Assembly: GCA_016938095.1 (NCBI GenBank)
Contig: JAFGVG010000152.1
Span: 1 to 15,508 of the forward strand
Direction of reading: 5' to 3'
Source of the DNA: Bacteroidales bacterium
GTDB taxonomy: Bacteria; Bacteroidota; Bacteroidia; Bacteroidales; UBA10428
DNA: 15,508 nucleotides
How positions within the stretch are numbered: position 1 is the stretch's first letter; each line of letters opens with the position of its first letter. The notes under the pieces are model-generated. The model was not told the DNA's origin. It did not search any database and saw only the letters and a program-made list of their open reading frames with translations. Positions 1-5,794 of this stretch are shown piece by piece. Both the position numbers and the translations under genes were made by a program.

Positions 1-18
1 GTATGATTCTTCCATACG

Positions 19-50
19 CTGCCTGCGCTGTGCTTGGCAGTCTTTTTTTT
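19..50 (+). terminator. Rho-independent terminator of an upstream gene
   Basis: The arms CTGCC (19-23) and GGCAG (36-40) enclose a 12-base loop and are followed by a run rich in T (41-50). This is the usual form of an intrinsic terminator on the + strand, so the gene it ends lies before the window. The stem is short, which lowers confidence. Confidence 0.55.
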
Positions 51-192
51 AACACGAAGTACACGAAGAGAAAGCTTCACTAAGACCGCTAAGTTTAAGA
101 ACACTAAGAGGTTCCGCCATCGGCGGGACTTTCCTTCGTGTGCTTAGTTCTTAGCGTTCATAGCGATGATTTCACTTTGAGTGCTTCGTGTT
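51..192. repeat. Large imperfect inverted repeat, REP/MITE-like
   Basis: The outer ends are exact: AACACGAAG at 51-59 and its reverse complement at 184-192. Between them two arms of about 70 bases match imperfectly. Both arms are built from short repeated words such as CACTAAG, CGCTAAG and ACACGAAG. The centre is a strong hairpin, GTTCCGCC (111-118) with GGCGGGAC (122-129) and a 3-base loop. There is no open reading frame inside. The structure suggests a non-coding mobile or REP-type intergenic element, but no target duplication was identified and copies elsewhere in the genome cannot be seen from here. Confidence 0.6.
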
Positions 193-348
193 TATAAAAT
201 CTGCCGTGTACGTGTGCACGGAGGATAATAAATGTCAAAAAATAAAGCAAGTGCCATGTCCTAAAGAAAATTTTCTTAGCTTGACAGCTATAGGTGAAAA
301 CCTAATTCGTTTCAAATTGTTAAATTCGTGCAAGCCAAAAATTATGCC
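193..348. other. AT-rich leader region before exonuclease III
   Basis: No substantial gene is seen. There is a hairpin with a GAAA tetraloop, TAGGT (291-295) paired with ACCTA (300-304), and an A/T inverted repeat at about 261-279. A 10-codon frame at 232-264 follows a GGAGG sequence (220-224), but it is too short to call as a gene. No TAnnTTTG promoter element was found, so the start point of the exonuclease transcript is unclear. Confidence 0.4.
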
Positions 349-1125
349 ATGGGAAAAACAATAAAGATAATATCGTGGAACGTTAACGGCATCAGGGCGC
401 AGGTGGGGAAGGACTTTTATGGAACTGTCGCGCGGCTGGATCCGGATATACTTTGCATACAGGAAACCAAGGCGCAGCCCGAAACCATGCCCGACCTGAC
501 AAAATCGCTTACCGGTTACGACCTCTACCTGAATTCGGCAGCGCAGAAAGGCTATTCCGGAACAGCAGTGCTTTCAAAACTAAAACCGTTAAGCCATTCC
601 ATAAATACCGGTACAGTGGAGCACGACCAGGAGGGCAGGATAATAACCCTCGAATTCGATACCTTTTACCTGGTGAATGCATACGTGCCCAATTCAGGAC
701 AGGAGTTAAAACGACTCGATTATCGAAAAGAATGGGATGAGCATTTGGTAGCATATCTCCGCAAGCTCGATTCCCAAAAACCTTTGATATTCACAGGCGA
801 TCTGAATGTGGCCCATGAACCTATCGACCTCGCAAGACCCGACGAAAACTATAACAAAACAGCAGGCTATACCCAGGTGGAAATCGATGGCTTTAATAAC
901 TTTCTGGGTTTAGGGCTGGTGGATACCTATCGGAAATTAAACGGTGACAGAATACAGTATTCATACTGGAGTATGCGTTTTAGGGCAAGGGAAAAAAACC
1001 TGGGCTGGCGTATCGATTACTCTCTGGTAAGCGAGCGGTTGATGCCCCGGGTAAAGGATGCTTTCATACTCGACCAGGTAATGGGGTCAGATCATTGTCC
1101 TGTGGGAATAGTTGTTGAGCAATAA
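349..1125 (+). CDS. xth: Exodeoxyribonuclease III (AP endonuclease)
   Basis: This is an exonuclease III/AP endonuclease of the EEP (exonuclease-endonuclease-phosphatase) superfamily, a base-excision-repair enzyme that cuts DNA at abasic sites and trims 3' ends. From the ATG at 349 the protein has 258 residues, close to the family norm. The signatures are in order: SWNVNGIRA (9-17), CIQETK with the metal-binding Glu39, GDLNVAH with Asp151 and Asn153, WRIDY with Asp223, and the C-terminal GSDHCPV with catalytic Asp248 and His249. An in-frame GTG at 328 would add seven residues (MQAKNYA), but family members normally begin just before the first beta strand, so the ATG is preferred. The gene appears monocistronic: a 193-base gap follows and no clear terminator was seen. 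Confidence 0.95.
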   Translation: MGKTIKIISWNVNGIRAQVGKDFYGTVARLDPDILCIQETKAQPETMPDLTKSLTGYDLYLNSAAQKGYSGTAVLSKLKPLSHSINTGTVEHDQEGRIITLEFDTFYLVNAYVPNSGQELKRLDYRKEWDEHLVAYLRKLDSQKPLIFTGDLNVAHEPIDLARPDENYNKTAGYTQVEIDGFNNFLGLGLVDTYRKLNGDRIQYSYWSMRFRAREKNLGWRIDYSLVSERLMPRVKDAFILDQVMGSDHCPVGIVVEQ

Positions 1126-1318
1126 TAATTCTTTGAAATTGCTCCATAATCTGAAATAAATGAATTGTTTTTTTACTGACAAATATCGTTTGGTTATAAA
1201 AAGGACTTTCGTTATATTTACAAGCGTACCATGTAAAACAATCTGTTTTTCCAAAACATCTTTGTTTTATTTGTGTTAAGAAATTAGTATGTATGGTTTC
1301 ACTAAGCTTGTTTAAATT

Positions 1319-1759
1319 ATGGGTGCAGCAGAAAGAAATATCTCGAGCCTTGATTATCTCAGGTTGATGAATCAACTTTACAACGATGTTGGGCAATCGA
1401 AAGTGCCGGCTGAAAACTTGCATCAGCTTTACCTGATGCTTAAATCAGCACACAAAGTTAAATCGGAAGACATACCGGCCAATGTGGTAACCATGAATTC
1501 CGAAGTTACCGTAAGGTATATCGTTTCGGGAAAGACAAAAACCATAAAAATTGTATATCCCCCCGAGGGGGTGGGCGATAACGCCAATTCCGATACCGAC
1601 GATAGCATCAGTGTCTATAAACCATTGGCTTTATCGGTTCTTGGTTTGAAAGAGCATGATCTCTGTTACAGCAGGGAGGATAATAACTACACAGAGGAAC
1701 CGGTAATCATTGATAAGATTCTGTTCCAACCGGAAGCACACCGGATATTCACCCTTTAA
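1319..1759 (+). CDS. Divergent Rnk/GreA C-terminal-like protein
   Basis: This 146-residue protein is related to Rnk, the GreA/GreB C-terminal (FKBP-like) family whose members bind RNA polymerase near the secondary channel; E. coli Rnk is also known as a regulator of nucleoside diphosphate kinase. The N-terminal half (about 8-50) is predicted helical, as in the short Rnk coiled coil. VVTMNSEV (56-63), KIVYP (77-81) and FQPEAHRIF (136-144) match Rnk signature positions. It is the more divergent of two neighbouring paralogues. The usual APxGxALLG segment is altered to KPLALSVLG (101-109), and an acidic insert rich in Asp, Asn and Ser lies at 86-96. A strong terminator follows at once, so the two paralogues are probably separate transcription units. 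The family is secure; the exact function is not known. Confidence 0.75.
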   Translation: MGAAERNISSLDYLRLMNQLYNDVGQSKVPAENLHQLYLMLKSAHKVKSEDIPANVVTMNSEVTVRYIVSGKTKTIKIVYPPEGVGDNANSDTDDSISVYKPLALSVLGLKEHDLCYSREDNNYTEEPVIIDKILFQPEAHRIFTL

Positions 1760-1777
1760 CTTATAGGGAATGAGCTT

Positions 1778-1822
1778 GATAATCGGCATCGAGCTTAGGC
1801 TCGATGCCGATCATCTTTTTTT
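1778..1822 (+). terminator. Strong intrinsic terminator
   Basis: A 13-bp perfect stem, ATCGGCATCGAGC (1782-1794) with its complement at 1799-1811, closes a TTAG loop and is followed by seven T residues (1816-1822). It ends the transcript of the gene at 1319-1759. Confidence 0.9.
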
Positions 1823-1827
1823 ATAAA

Positions 1828-1887
1828 AGCCATTAGCCGTTAGCCGTTAGCCATTGACCAATAGCTAACAGCCAACAGCCAATGGCT
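1828..1887. repeat. Palindromic intergenic repeat with TTAGCCG units
   Basis: Two 29-base arms (1828-1856 and 1859-1887) form an imperfect palindrome with only a 2-base nominal loop. The left arm contains repeated 7-base units of the type TTAGCCG. All five differences between the arms are transitions of the same sense: they give A-C mismatches in + strand RNA but G-U pairs in - strand RNA, so the folded form is favoured on the - strand. It lies between a terminator and the next gene, a common place for REP-like elements. No reading frame is present. Confidence 0.65.
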
Positions 1888-1923
1888 ATTAAAACAGATA
1901 CTAAACTTTAAAATAGACAGATC

Positions 1924-2346
1924 ATGAAAAGCAGTAATAAAGCAATTGTGGTAACCCAACGCGACTATAACCGGTTGATGGGTTTACTAAGCAATACCGC
2001 GAAGGGCAACAAGGGAAGTGCGGATAACCTGGCCAGGCTGGCCGGAGAACTGGCCCGTGCCAGGCAGGTTGAGTCTGAAAAAATATCACCTGATGTGGTC
2101 ACCATGAACACAATAATAGAGTTTATGGACCTCGATAATCAGATCACCAAACAGCTGAAGCTGGTTTACCCCAGTCAGGCAGATATCCGGCAGGGGCATG
2201 TTTCTATCACAGCTCCCATTGGAACAGCATTGCTTGGCTATCGAAAGGGTGATGTTGTTGAGTGGGACGTGCCTGCGGGGAAAAAGAAGTTTCTAATAAA
2301 GGAGATCTTATATCAGCCTGAAGCCAATGGCCAATTTTCCATTTAG
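1924..2346 (+). CDS. Rnk-like GreA/GreB C-terminal family protein
   Basis: This 140-residue protein looks like a conventional Rnk-family member. The N-terminal part (about 10-52) is predicted helical and short, as in Rnk, unlike the long coiled coil of GreA. The C-terminal FKBP-like domain carries VVTMN (58-62), LKLVYP (78-83), SITAPIGTALLGYRKGD (94-110) and YQPEANGQF (130-138), all of which align with E. coli Rnk as I recall it. The likely role is binding RNA polymerase through the secondary channel and affecting transcription or stress response; transcript-cleavage activity is not expected without a GreA-type coiled-coil tip. It is the better-conserved partner of the protein at 1319-1759, and the two probably arose by duplication. 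It ends at a bidirectional terminator shared with tRNA-Phe. Confidence 0.8.
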   Translation: MKSSNKAIVVTQRDYNRLMGLLSNTAKGNKGSADNLARLAGELARARQVESEKISPDVVTMNTIIEFMDLDNQITKQLKLVYPSQADIRQGHVSITAPIGTALLGYRKGDVVEWDVPAGKKKFLIKEILYQPEANGQFSI

Positions 2347-2413
2347 GATCATGTTTACAATGTCCAATATTCTGGTTATTTCTCACATTTTAACTATTCC
2401 ACATAAACAAAAA

Positions 2414-2439
2414 AATCTTCAGCAGAAATGCTGAAGATT
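2414..2439. terminator. Bidirectional terminator between rnk-like gene and tRNA-Phe
   Basis: An 11-bp perfect stem (2414-2424 with 2429-2439) closes a GAAA loop. It is flanked by an A run on the left and a T run on the right, so it works as an intrinsic terminator in both directions. It serves the + strand gene at 1924-2346 and the - strand tRNA. Confidence 0.85.
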
Positions 2440-2445
2440 TTTTTG

Positions 2446-2518
<73 letters not shown>

Positions 2519-2621
2519 TTGTTTTTTTGGAGTTGCAAATCTAAGGAAAAAAAGTATTCAACAAAATAATTTTACCAAAATATTCGCTTGGGCATAACAT
2601 AGCGGGTAACACCTTTATTGT

Positions 2622-2629
2622 TACTTTTG
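2622..2629 (+). promoter_or_regulatory. Bacteroidota -7 promoter element for the M16 peptidase
   Basis: TACTTTTG matches the Bacteroidota -7 consensus TAnnTTTG. It ends only 8 bases before the ATG at 2638, so transcription would begin within a few bases of the start codon. No good -33 TTTG was found at the expected distance. Confidence 0.55.
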
Positions 2630-2637
2630 CATCCGAG

Positions 2638-3867
2638 ATGTCAAAACCTGAATATCATATTCACACGCTGTCGAACGGAATAAGACTTATTCATAAGTCG
2701 GTGAACAGCAGGGTGGCCCACCTGGGGCTTTTTATCAATACCGGTTCACGCGATGAGGAGAAAAGTGAACACGGACTGGCACATCTGATAGAGCATATGC
2801 TGTTTAAAGGAACAGCAAAGCGAAAAGCCTATTATATTCTCAGCCGTATGGAAGATGTAGGCGGCGAGATTAATGCCTATACCACCAAGGAAGAAACCTG
2901 CATTCATGGTACTTTCTTTAAAGAGTACTATGCACGGGCACTCGAATTGATCAGCGATATTGCCTTTAACTCTACCTTTCCTGTAAACGAGTTAAAAAAG
3001 GAGCGGGAAATCATACTCGATGAGATCAATTCTTACAAAGATTCTCCGTCTGAGTTGATTTTTGATGATTTTGAGGAAATGCTTTTCGACGGCAATTCCC
3101 TGGGGAGAAATATCCTCGGCAGCGAGGAAGGTCTCAGGCGTTTTACCCCTGAGCATATCCGGCAGTTCATCCACCGTAATTACAATACCGATCAGATGGT
3201 GGTTTCATCTGTAGGGCGAATAGAATTCGGAAAACTGGTTGAATTATTTGAAGCTTTTTTCAGCGTTCCAAACCTTAAGTCGTCCGTTAAACGGGTTAAC
3301 GCCGCTTATGAAAGCAAACCCGGCAGGCGAAAAGTAGAACGCAAAACCTATCAGGCGCATTGTATCATTGGAAATCTGGCTTATAAAGTAACCGATTCAA
3401 GGCGACTGCCGTTATACCTGCTGAACAGCTACCTGGGAGGCCCCGGTATGAATTCGCGATTGAATATGGCACTGCGTGAGCGCAAAGGTTATGCATACAG
3501 CATTGATTCGATGTATACTGCCTATACCGATACCGGCAACCTTACCATTTATTTCGGGACCGACAAGTCGCTGGTGGAAAAATGCCAGGATATAATCCTC
3601 AGGGAGTTGCGTCTGTTAAGGGAAAAGCCGCTGAGCACACTGCAGTTGCAAAGGGCAAGGCGACAGGTATTGGGACATATTGCCATTTCATCGGAAAACA
3701 ATGAGAATTACATGCTTTCCATGGGTAAGAGCCTGATGATATTTGACAGGATAGAATCGTTGCAGGAGACAGAGAAAAAAATAGAAGCCATTACCTCCCT
3801 TCAACTGATGGATATTGCCAATGACGTACTTGACGAAGGCAAACTCACTTACCTTTTATTTCAATAA
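2638..3867 (+). CDS. M16 family zinc metallopeptidase
   Basis: This 409-residue protein is a single-unit M16 (pitrilysin/mitochondrial processing peptidase-like) peptidase. The inverted zinc motif HLIEH lies at 49-53, inside the typical HGLAHLIEHMLFKGT context, and the third zinc ligand is Glu129 in REIILDEI, at the spacing known for the family. The N-terminal catalytic domain covers about 10-155 and the M16 C-terminal domain about 165-345, with a conserved RKGYAYS segment in it. No signal peptide is visible, so it is probably cytoplasmic; bacterial relatives of this length cut short peptides or act as dimers. It leads a probable operon: the O-methyltransferase starts 3 bases after its stop. 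The ATG at 2638 follows a promoter element so closely that the transcript may be nearly leaderless. Confidence 0.92.
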   Translation: MSKPEYHIHTLSNGIRLIHKSVNSRVAHLGLFINTGSRDEEKSEHGLAHLIEHMLFKGTAKRKAYYILSRMEDVGGEINAYTTKEETCIHGTFFKEYYARALELISDIAFNSTFPVNELKKEREIILDEINSYKDSPSELIFDDFEEMLFDGNSLGRNILGSEEGLRRFTPEHIRQFIHRNYNTDQMVVSSVGRIEFGKLVELFEAFFSVPNLKSSVKRVNAAYESKPGRRKVERKTYQAHCIIGNLAYKVTDSRRLPLYLLNSYLGGPGMNSRLNMALRERKGYAYSIDSMYTAYTDTGNLTIYFGTDKSLVEKCQDIILRELRLLREKPLSTLQLQRARRQVLGHIAISSENNENYMLSMGKSLMIFDRIESLQETEKKIEAITSLQLMDIANDVLDEGKLTYLLFQ

Positions 3868-3870
3868 GTT

Positions 3871-4515
3871 ATGTCGGCCGAAGATGCTGTTTCGGAATAT
3901 GCCATCCAACACACTTCGCCTGAAGATGATGTGCTCCACAGGCTGTATCGTGAAACAAACCTGACGACTGTTTACCCGCGTATGTTATCGGGCCATTTGC
4001 AGGGCAAACTCCTTGAATTCATTAGCCGCATGATAAAGCCATCCAGGATACTGGAAATAGGAACCTTTACCGGATATTCTGCCATTTGCCTCGCGAAAGG
4101 CCTGACCCCGGAAGGAGTGTTGCATACCATTGACATCAACGATGAATTGTCCGACACCGCTTTGAGATACTTTACCCTCGCAGGTATGGAAAGTAAGATT
4201 TTCATGCATTGCGGGGACGCACGTCAGGTAATACAGGGCCTCAGTGAAATGTTTGATCTTATTTTTATCGACGGTGACAAGGAGCAATACACCGATTATT
4301 ACGAATTGGCATTGGCGAAACTCAACATTGGAGGCTTTTTGTTGGCCGACAATGTGCTTTGGGGTGGAAAGGTAACAGCCGAGATCGTCCGCACCGATAA
4401 AGAGGCTGAAGGCATCAGGGCCTTTAATGAATTAGTGGCAAAGGATACCCGGGTTGAAAAGTTGTTTTTGCCTTTCAGAGATGGATTGTATATCTTGCAA
4501 AAACTGACCGGCTGA
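3871..4515 (+). CDS. SAM-dependent O-methyltransferase (caffeoyl-CoA OMT-like)
   Basis: This is a class I SAM methyltransferase of the methyltransferase 3 (catechol/caffeoyl-CoA O-methyltransferase-like) family, 214 residues, typical for bacterial members. Motif I is LEIGTFTGYS (61-70) and is followed by the acidic end of strand 2, TIDIN with Asp88. The divalent-metal-binding residues of the family are visible as Asp134 in FIDGDK and Asp160-Asn161 in LLADNVLW. The GxxQGKLL segment (41-48) is also typical. The acceptor substrate cannot be deduced; it is probably a small catechol-like compound. It is coupled to the M16 peptidase by a 3-base gap and followed 59 bases later by the CarH-like regulator, so the three may be co-transcribed. 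Confidence 0.9.
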   Translation: MSAEDAVSEYAIQHTSPEDDVLHRLYRETNLTTVYPRMLSGHLQGKLLEFISRMIKPSRILEIGTFTGYSAICLAKGLTPEGVLHTIDINDELSDTALRYFTLAGMESKIFMHCGDARQVIQGLSEMFDLIFIDGDKEQYTDYYELALAKLNIGGFLLADNVLWGGKVTAEIVRTDKEAEGIRAFNELVAKDTRVEKLFLPFRDGLYILQKLTG

Positions 4516-4541
4516 TAAAGGATGAACTTTTCAGAAACTCA

Positions 4542-4553
4542 GTTGTTAACAAC
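4542..4553. promoter_or_regulatory. 12-bp perfect palindrome before the CarH-like gene
   Basis: GTTGTTAACAAC is a perfect palindrome 21 bases before the regulator's ATG. Its TTAACA core is close to the TTWAACA motif repeated downstream of the same gene, so it could be an extra operator site. This is inference. Confidence 0.3.
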
Positions 4554-4574
4554 AGGGAAACAATAATAATTCAT

Positions 4575-5465
4575 ATGGGTGCATATACCATACGGGAACT
4601 TGAAAACCTTTCCGGCATAAAGGCGCATACCATTCGTATCTGGGAAAAACGATACGGCCTGATAGCGCCACAGCGCACCTCTACAAATATCCGTACCTAT
4701 TGCGATTCAGAACTAAAAAAGTTGCTGAATATTTCCATACTTAACCGTAACGGGTTTAAGATTTCACGCATTGCTAAACTAACACCCGAGGAAATGGTAG
4801 CCCGCATCAATGAGGTTACACACGAATCCGGTAATGCCGAAGGACATGTGGAGAATCTTACCCTGGCCATGATTGACCTGGATGAATACCGTTTTGAACA
4901 AGTACTGGCCCGTGCCATTATACAATTTGGTTTTGAAGATGCCGTTACCCGTGTACTTTATCCTTTTTTCATGCGGATAGGTCTCATGTGGCAAACCGGC
5001 ACGATTAACCCGGCCCAGGAACACTTTGTTTCAAGCCTTGTTAAACAGAAATTTTTTGTTGCGCTCGATGGTCTGTCAGGTATGGGAAAACCAGCTATGC
5101 CCCGTTTTGTTTTCTTTCTGCCCGAAGGGGAAATGCACGAGTTGGGATTGTTGTTCTCGTGTTACCTTGCCCGTAAAAATGGCTTCCGTACCATTTACCT
5201 GGGACAGTCGCTCCCGTTGGCTGATCTGGAGGATGTTGTCAAAAACAGGGAAATCGATTTCCTGTATACTTCCATTACCTCTACTTTCAACGGAGGGCAG
5301 TCCGATGAATATCTCCGAAAGCTCGCCTCTACATTTGCTCCACGTATCATTTACCTGTCGGGTTCCATGGCGGAACGCCTGTCTGATGATCTGCCGTCCA
5401 ATATCCGCAAGCTGAAAACCCCTGAACAGTTTGTACAGGAACTAAAAGTTATAGCAAAACCATAA
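4575..5465 (+). CDS. MerR-family regulator with B12-binding domain (CarH/LitR-like)
   Basis: This 296-residue protein has an N-terminal MerR winged helix-turn-helix (about 4-70; YTIRELENLSGIKAHTIRIW), a helical bundle (about 92-165) and a Rossmann-type cobalamin-binding domain (about 175-295). Two CarH signatures are intact. W-x9-EH runs from Trp139 to Glu149-His150 and covers the upper face of adenosylcobalamin. ExHxxG is Glu186, His188 and Gly191, with His188 the expected lower cobalt ligand. In the Thermus and Myxococcus relatives, AdoCbl-bound tetramers repress in the dark and fall apart in light. The His that follows the Trp in Thermus CarH, a cobalt ligand after photolysis, is Gln140 here. 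The next gene encodes an ECF sigma factor, with an operator-like array between them. B12 binding is likely; light sensing is inferred. Confidence 0.88.
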   Translation: MGAYTIRELENLSGIKAHTIRIWEKRYGLIAPQRTSTNIRTYCDSELKKLLNISILNRNGFKISRIAKLTPEEMVARINEVTHESGNAEGHVENLTLAMIDLDEYRFEQVLARAIIQFGFEDAVTRVLYPFFMRIGLMWQTGTINPAQEHFVSSLVKQKFFVALDGLSGMGKPAMPRFVFFLPEGEMHELGLLFSCYLARKNGFRTIYLGQSLPLADLEDVVKNREIDFLYTSITSTFNGGQSDEYLRKLASTFAPRIIYLSGSMAERLSDDLPSNIRKLKTPEQFVQELKVIAKP

Positions 5466-5497
5466 CAATTCAATTCCGTGCACCTTTTATGGAAAAA

Positions 5498-5518
5498 TGT
5501 TTAACGATCTGTTAAACA
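5498..5518. promoter_or_regulatory. Perfect 8-bp-arm palindrome, putative operator
   Basis: TGTTTAAC (5498-5505) and GTTAAACA (5511-5518) are exact reverse complements around GATCT. It begins 33 bases after the regulator's stop codon. Each arm carries the TTWAACA-type core found again at 5567-5595. A weak hairpin is possible, but there is no T run, so it is unlikely to be a terminator. Confidence 0.5.
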
Positions 5519-5566
5519 GGATAAAAAGATCATAAAATATAGTGTTTATGATGAAAAGATGTTATA

Positions 5567-5595
5567 TTAAACATTCTTTTAACACCATTTTAACA
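5567..5595 (+). promoter_or_regulatory. Three 11-bp-phased direct repeats, putative CarH-type operator
   Basis: TTAAACA at 5567, TTTAACA at 5578 and TTTAACA at 5589 are spaced exactly 11 bp apart. The last two are part of a longer exact repeat, TTTTAACACC (5577-5586 and 5588-5597). Thermus CarH is known to bind three 11-bp direct repeats with three of its four DNA-binding domains, so the geometry fits the neighbouring regulator. The assignment is inferred from spacing and position. Confidence 0.5.
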
Positions 5596-5724
5596 CCTGC
5601 TTTTATTTAGGTCTTATTTGGAAAGATATTCTAAAAGCATTGAAAATAAAGGAAACTAATTTAAAATATTATTTAGAAATGTGTATAAAAACCACCTTAA
5701 ATTAGTCGGTATTCGTAAAATAAA

Positions 5725-5756
5725 TTTGGATAATGTTTAAGGAATAAGTAATTTTG
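5725..5756 (+). promoter_or_regulatory. Predicted promoter of the ECF sigma gene
   Basis: A -33 TTTG (5725-5728) and a -7 TAATTTTG (5749-5756) are separated by 20 bases, close to the Bacteroidota sigma-ABfr consensus. The start site would be near 5763, leaving a leader of about 30 bases. A TGTTTAA motif (5734-5740) sits in the spacer, where a bound repressor would block polymerase. Confidence 0.55.
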
Positions 5757-5794
5757 ATCAACAAAATAATTCGTATAACCTAAACATTATTCAT

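Larger units (their letters stand above)
5466..5794. promoter_or_regulatory. AT-rich regulatory region between CarH-like and ECF sigma genes
   Basis: This 329-base stretch has no gene. It holds a near-tandem set of TTWAACA motifs on both strands: a palindrome (5498-5518), three 11-bp-phased copies (5567-5595) and a reverse copy at 5734-5740. A partial copy is at 5780-5786. It also carries the best promoter for the sigma gene (5725-5756). Seven exact motif instances, one pair of them overlapping, is well above the roughly 0.4 I estimate by chance for such base composition. No intrinsic terminator for the upstream gene was seen. Confidence 0.6.

Noticed and set aside
328..348. GTG start for exonuclease III
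   Set aside because: It adds seven residues not typical of the family; the ATG at 349 places the first conserved strand as in known enzymes.
1828..1887. Short repeated TTAGCCG units considered as a CRISPR array or VNTR
   Set aside because: Units are 7 bases with no unique spacers, and the whole forms one palindrome, so it fits a REP-like hairpin better.
5498..5518. Palindrome after the merR-like gene considered as its terminator
   Set aside because: The stem is AT-rich and no T run follows; the repeated motif content favours a protein-binding site.
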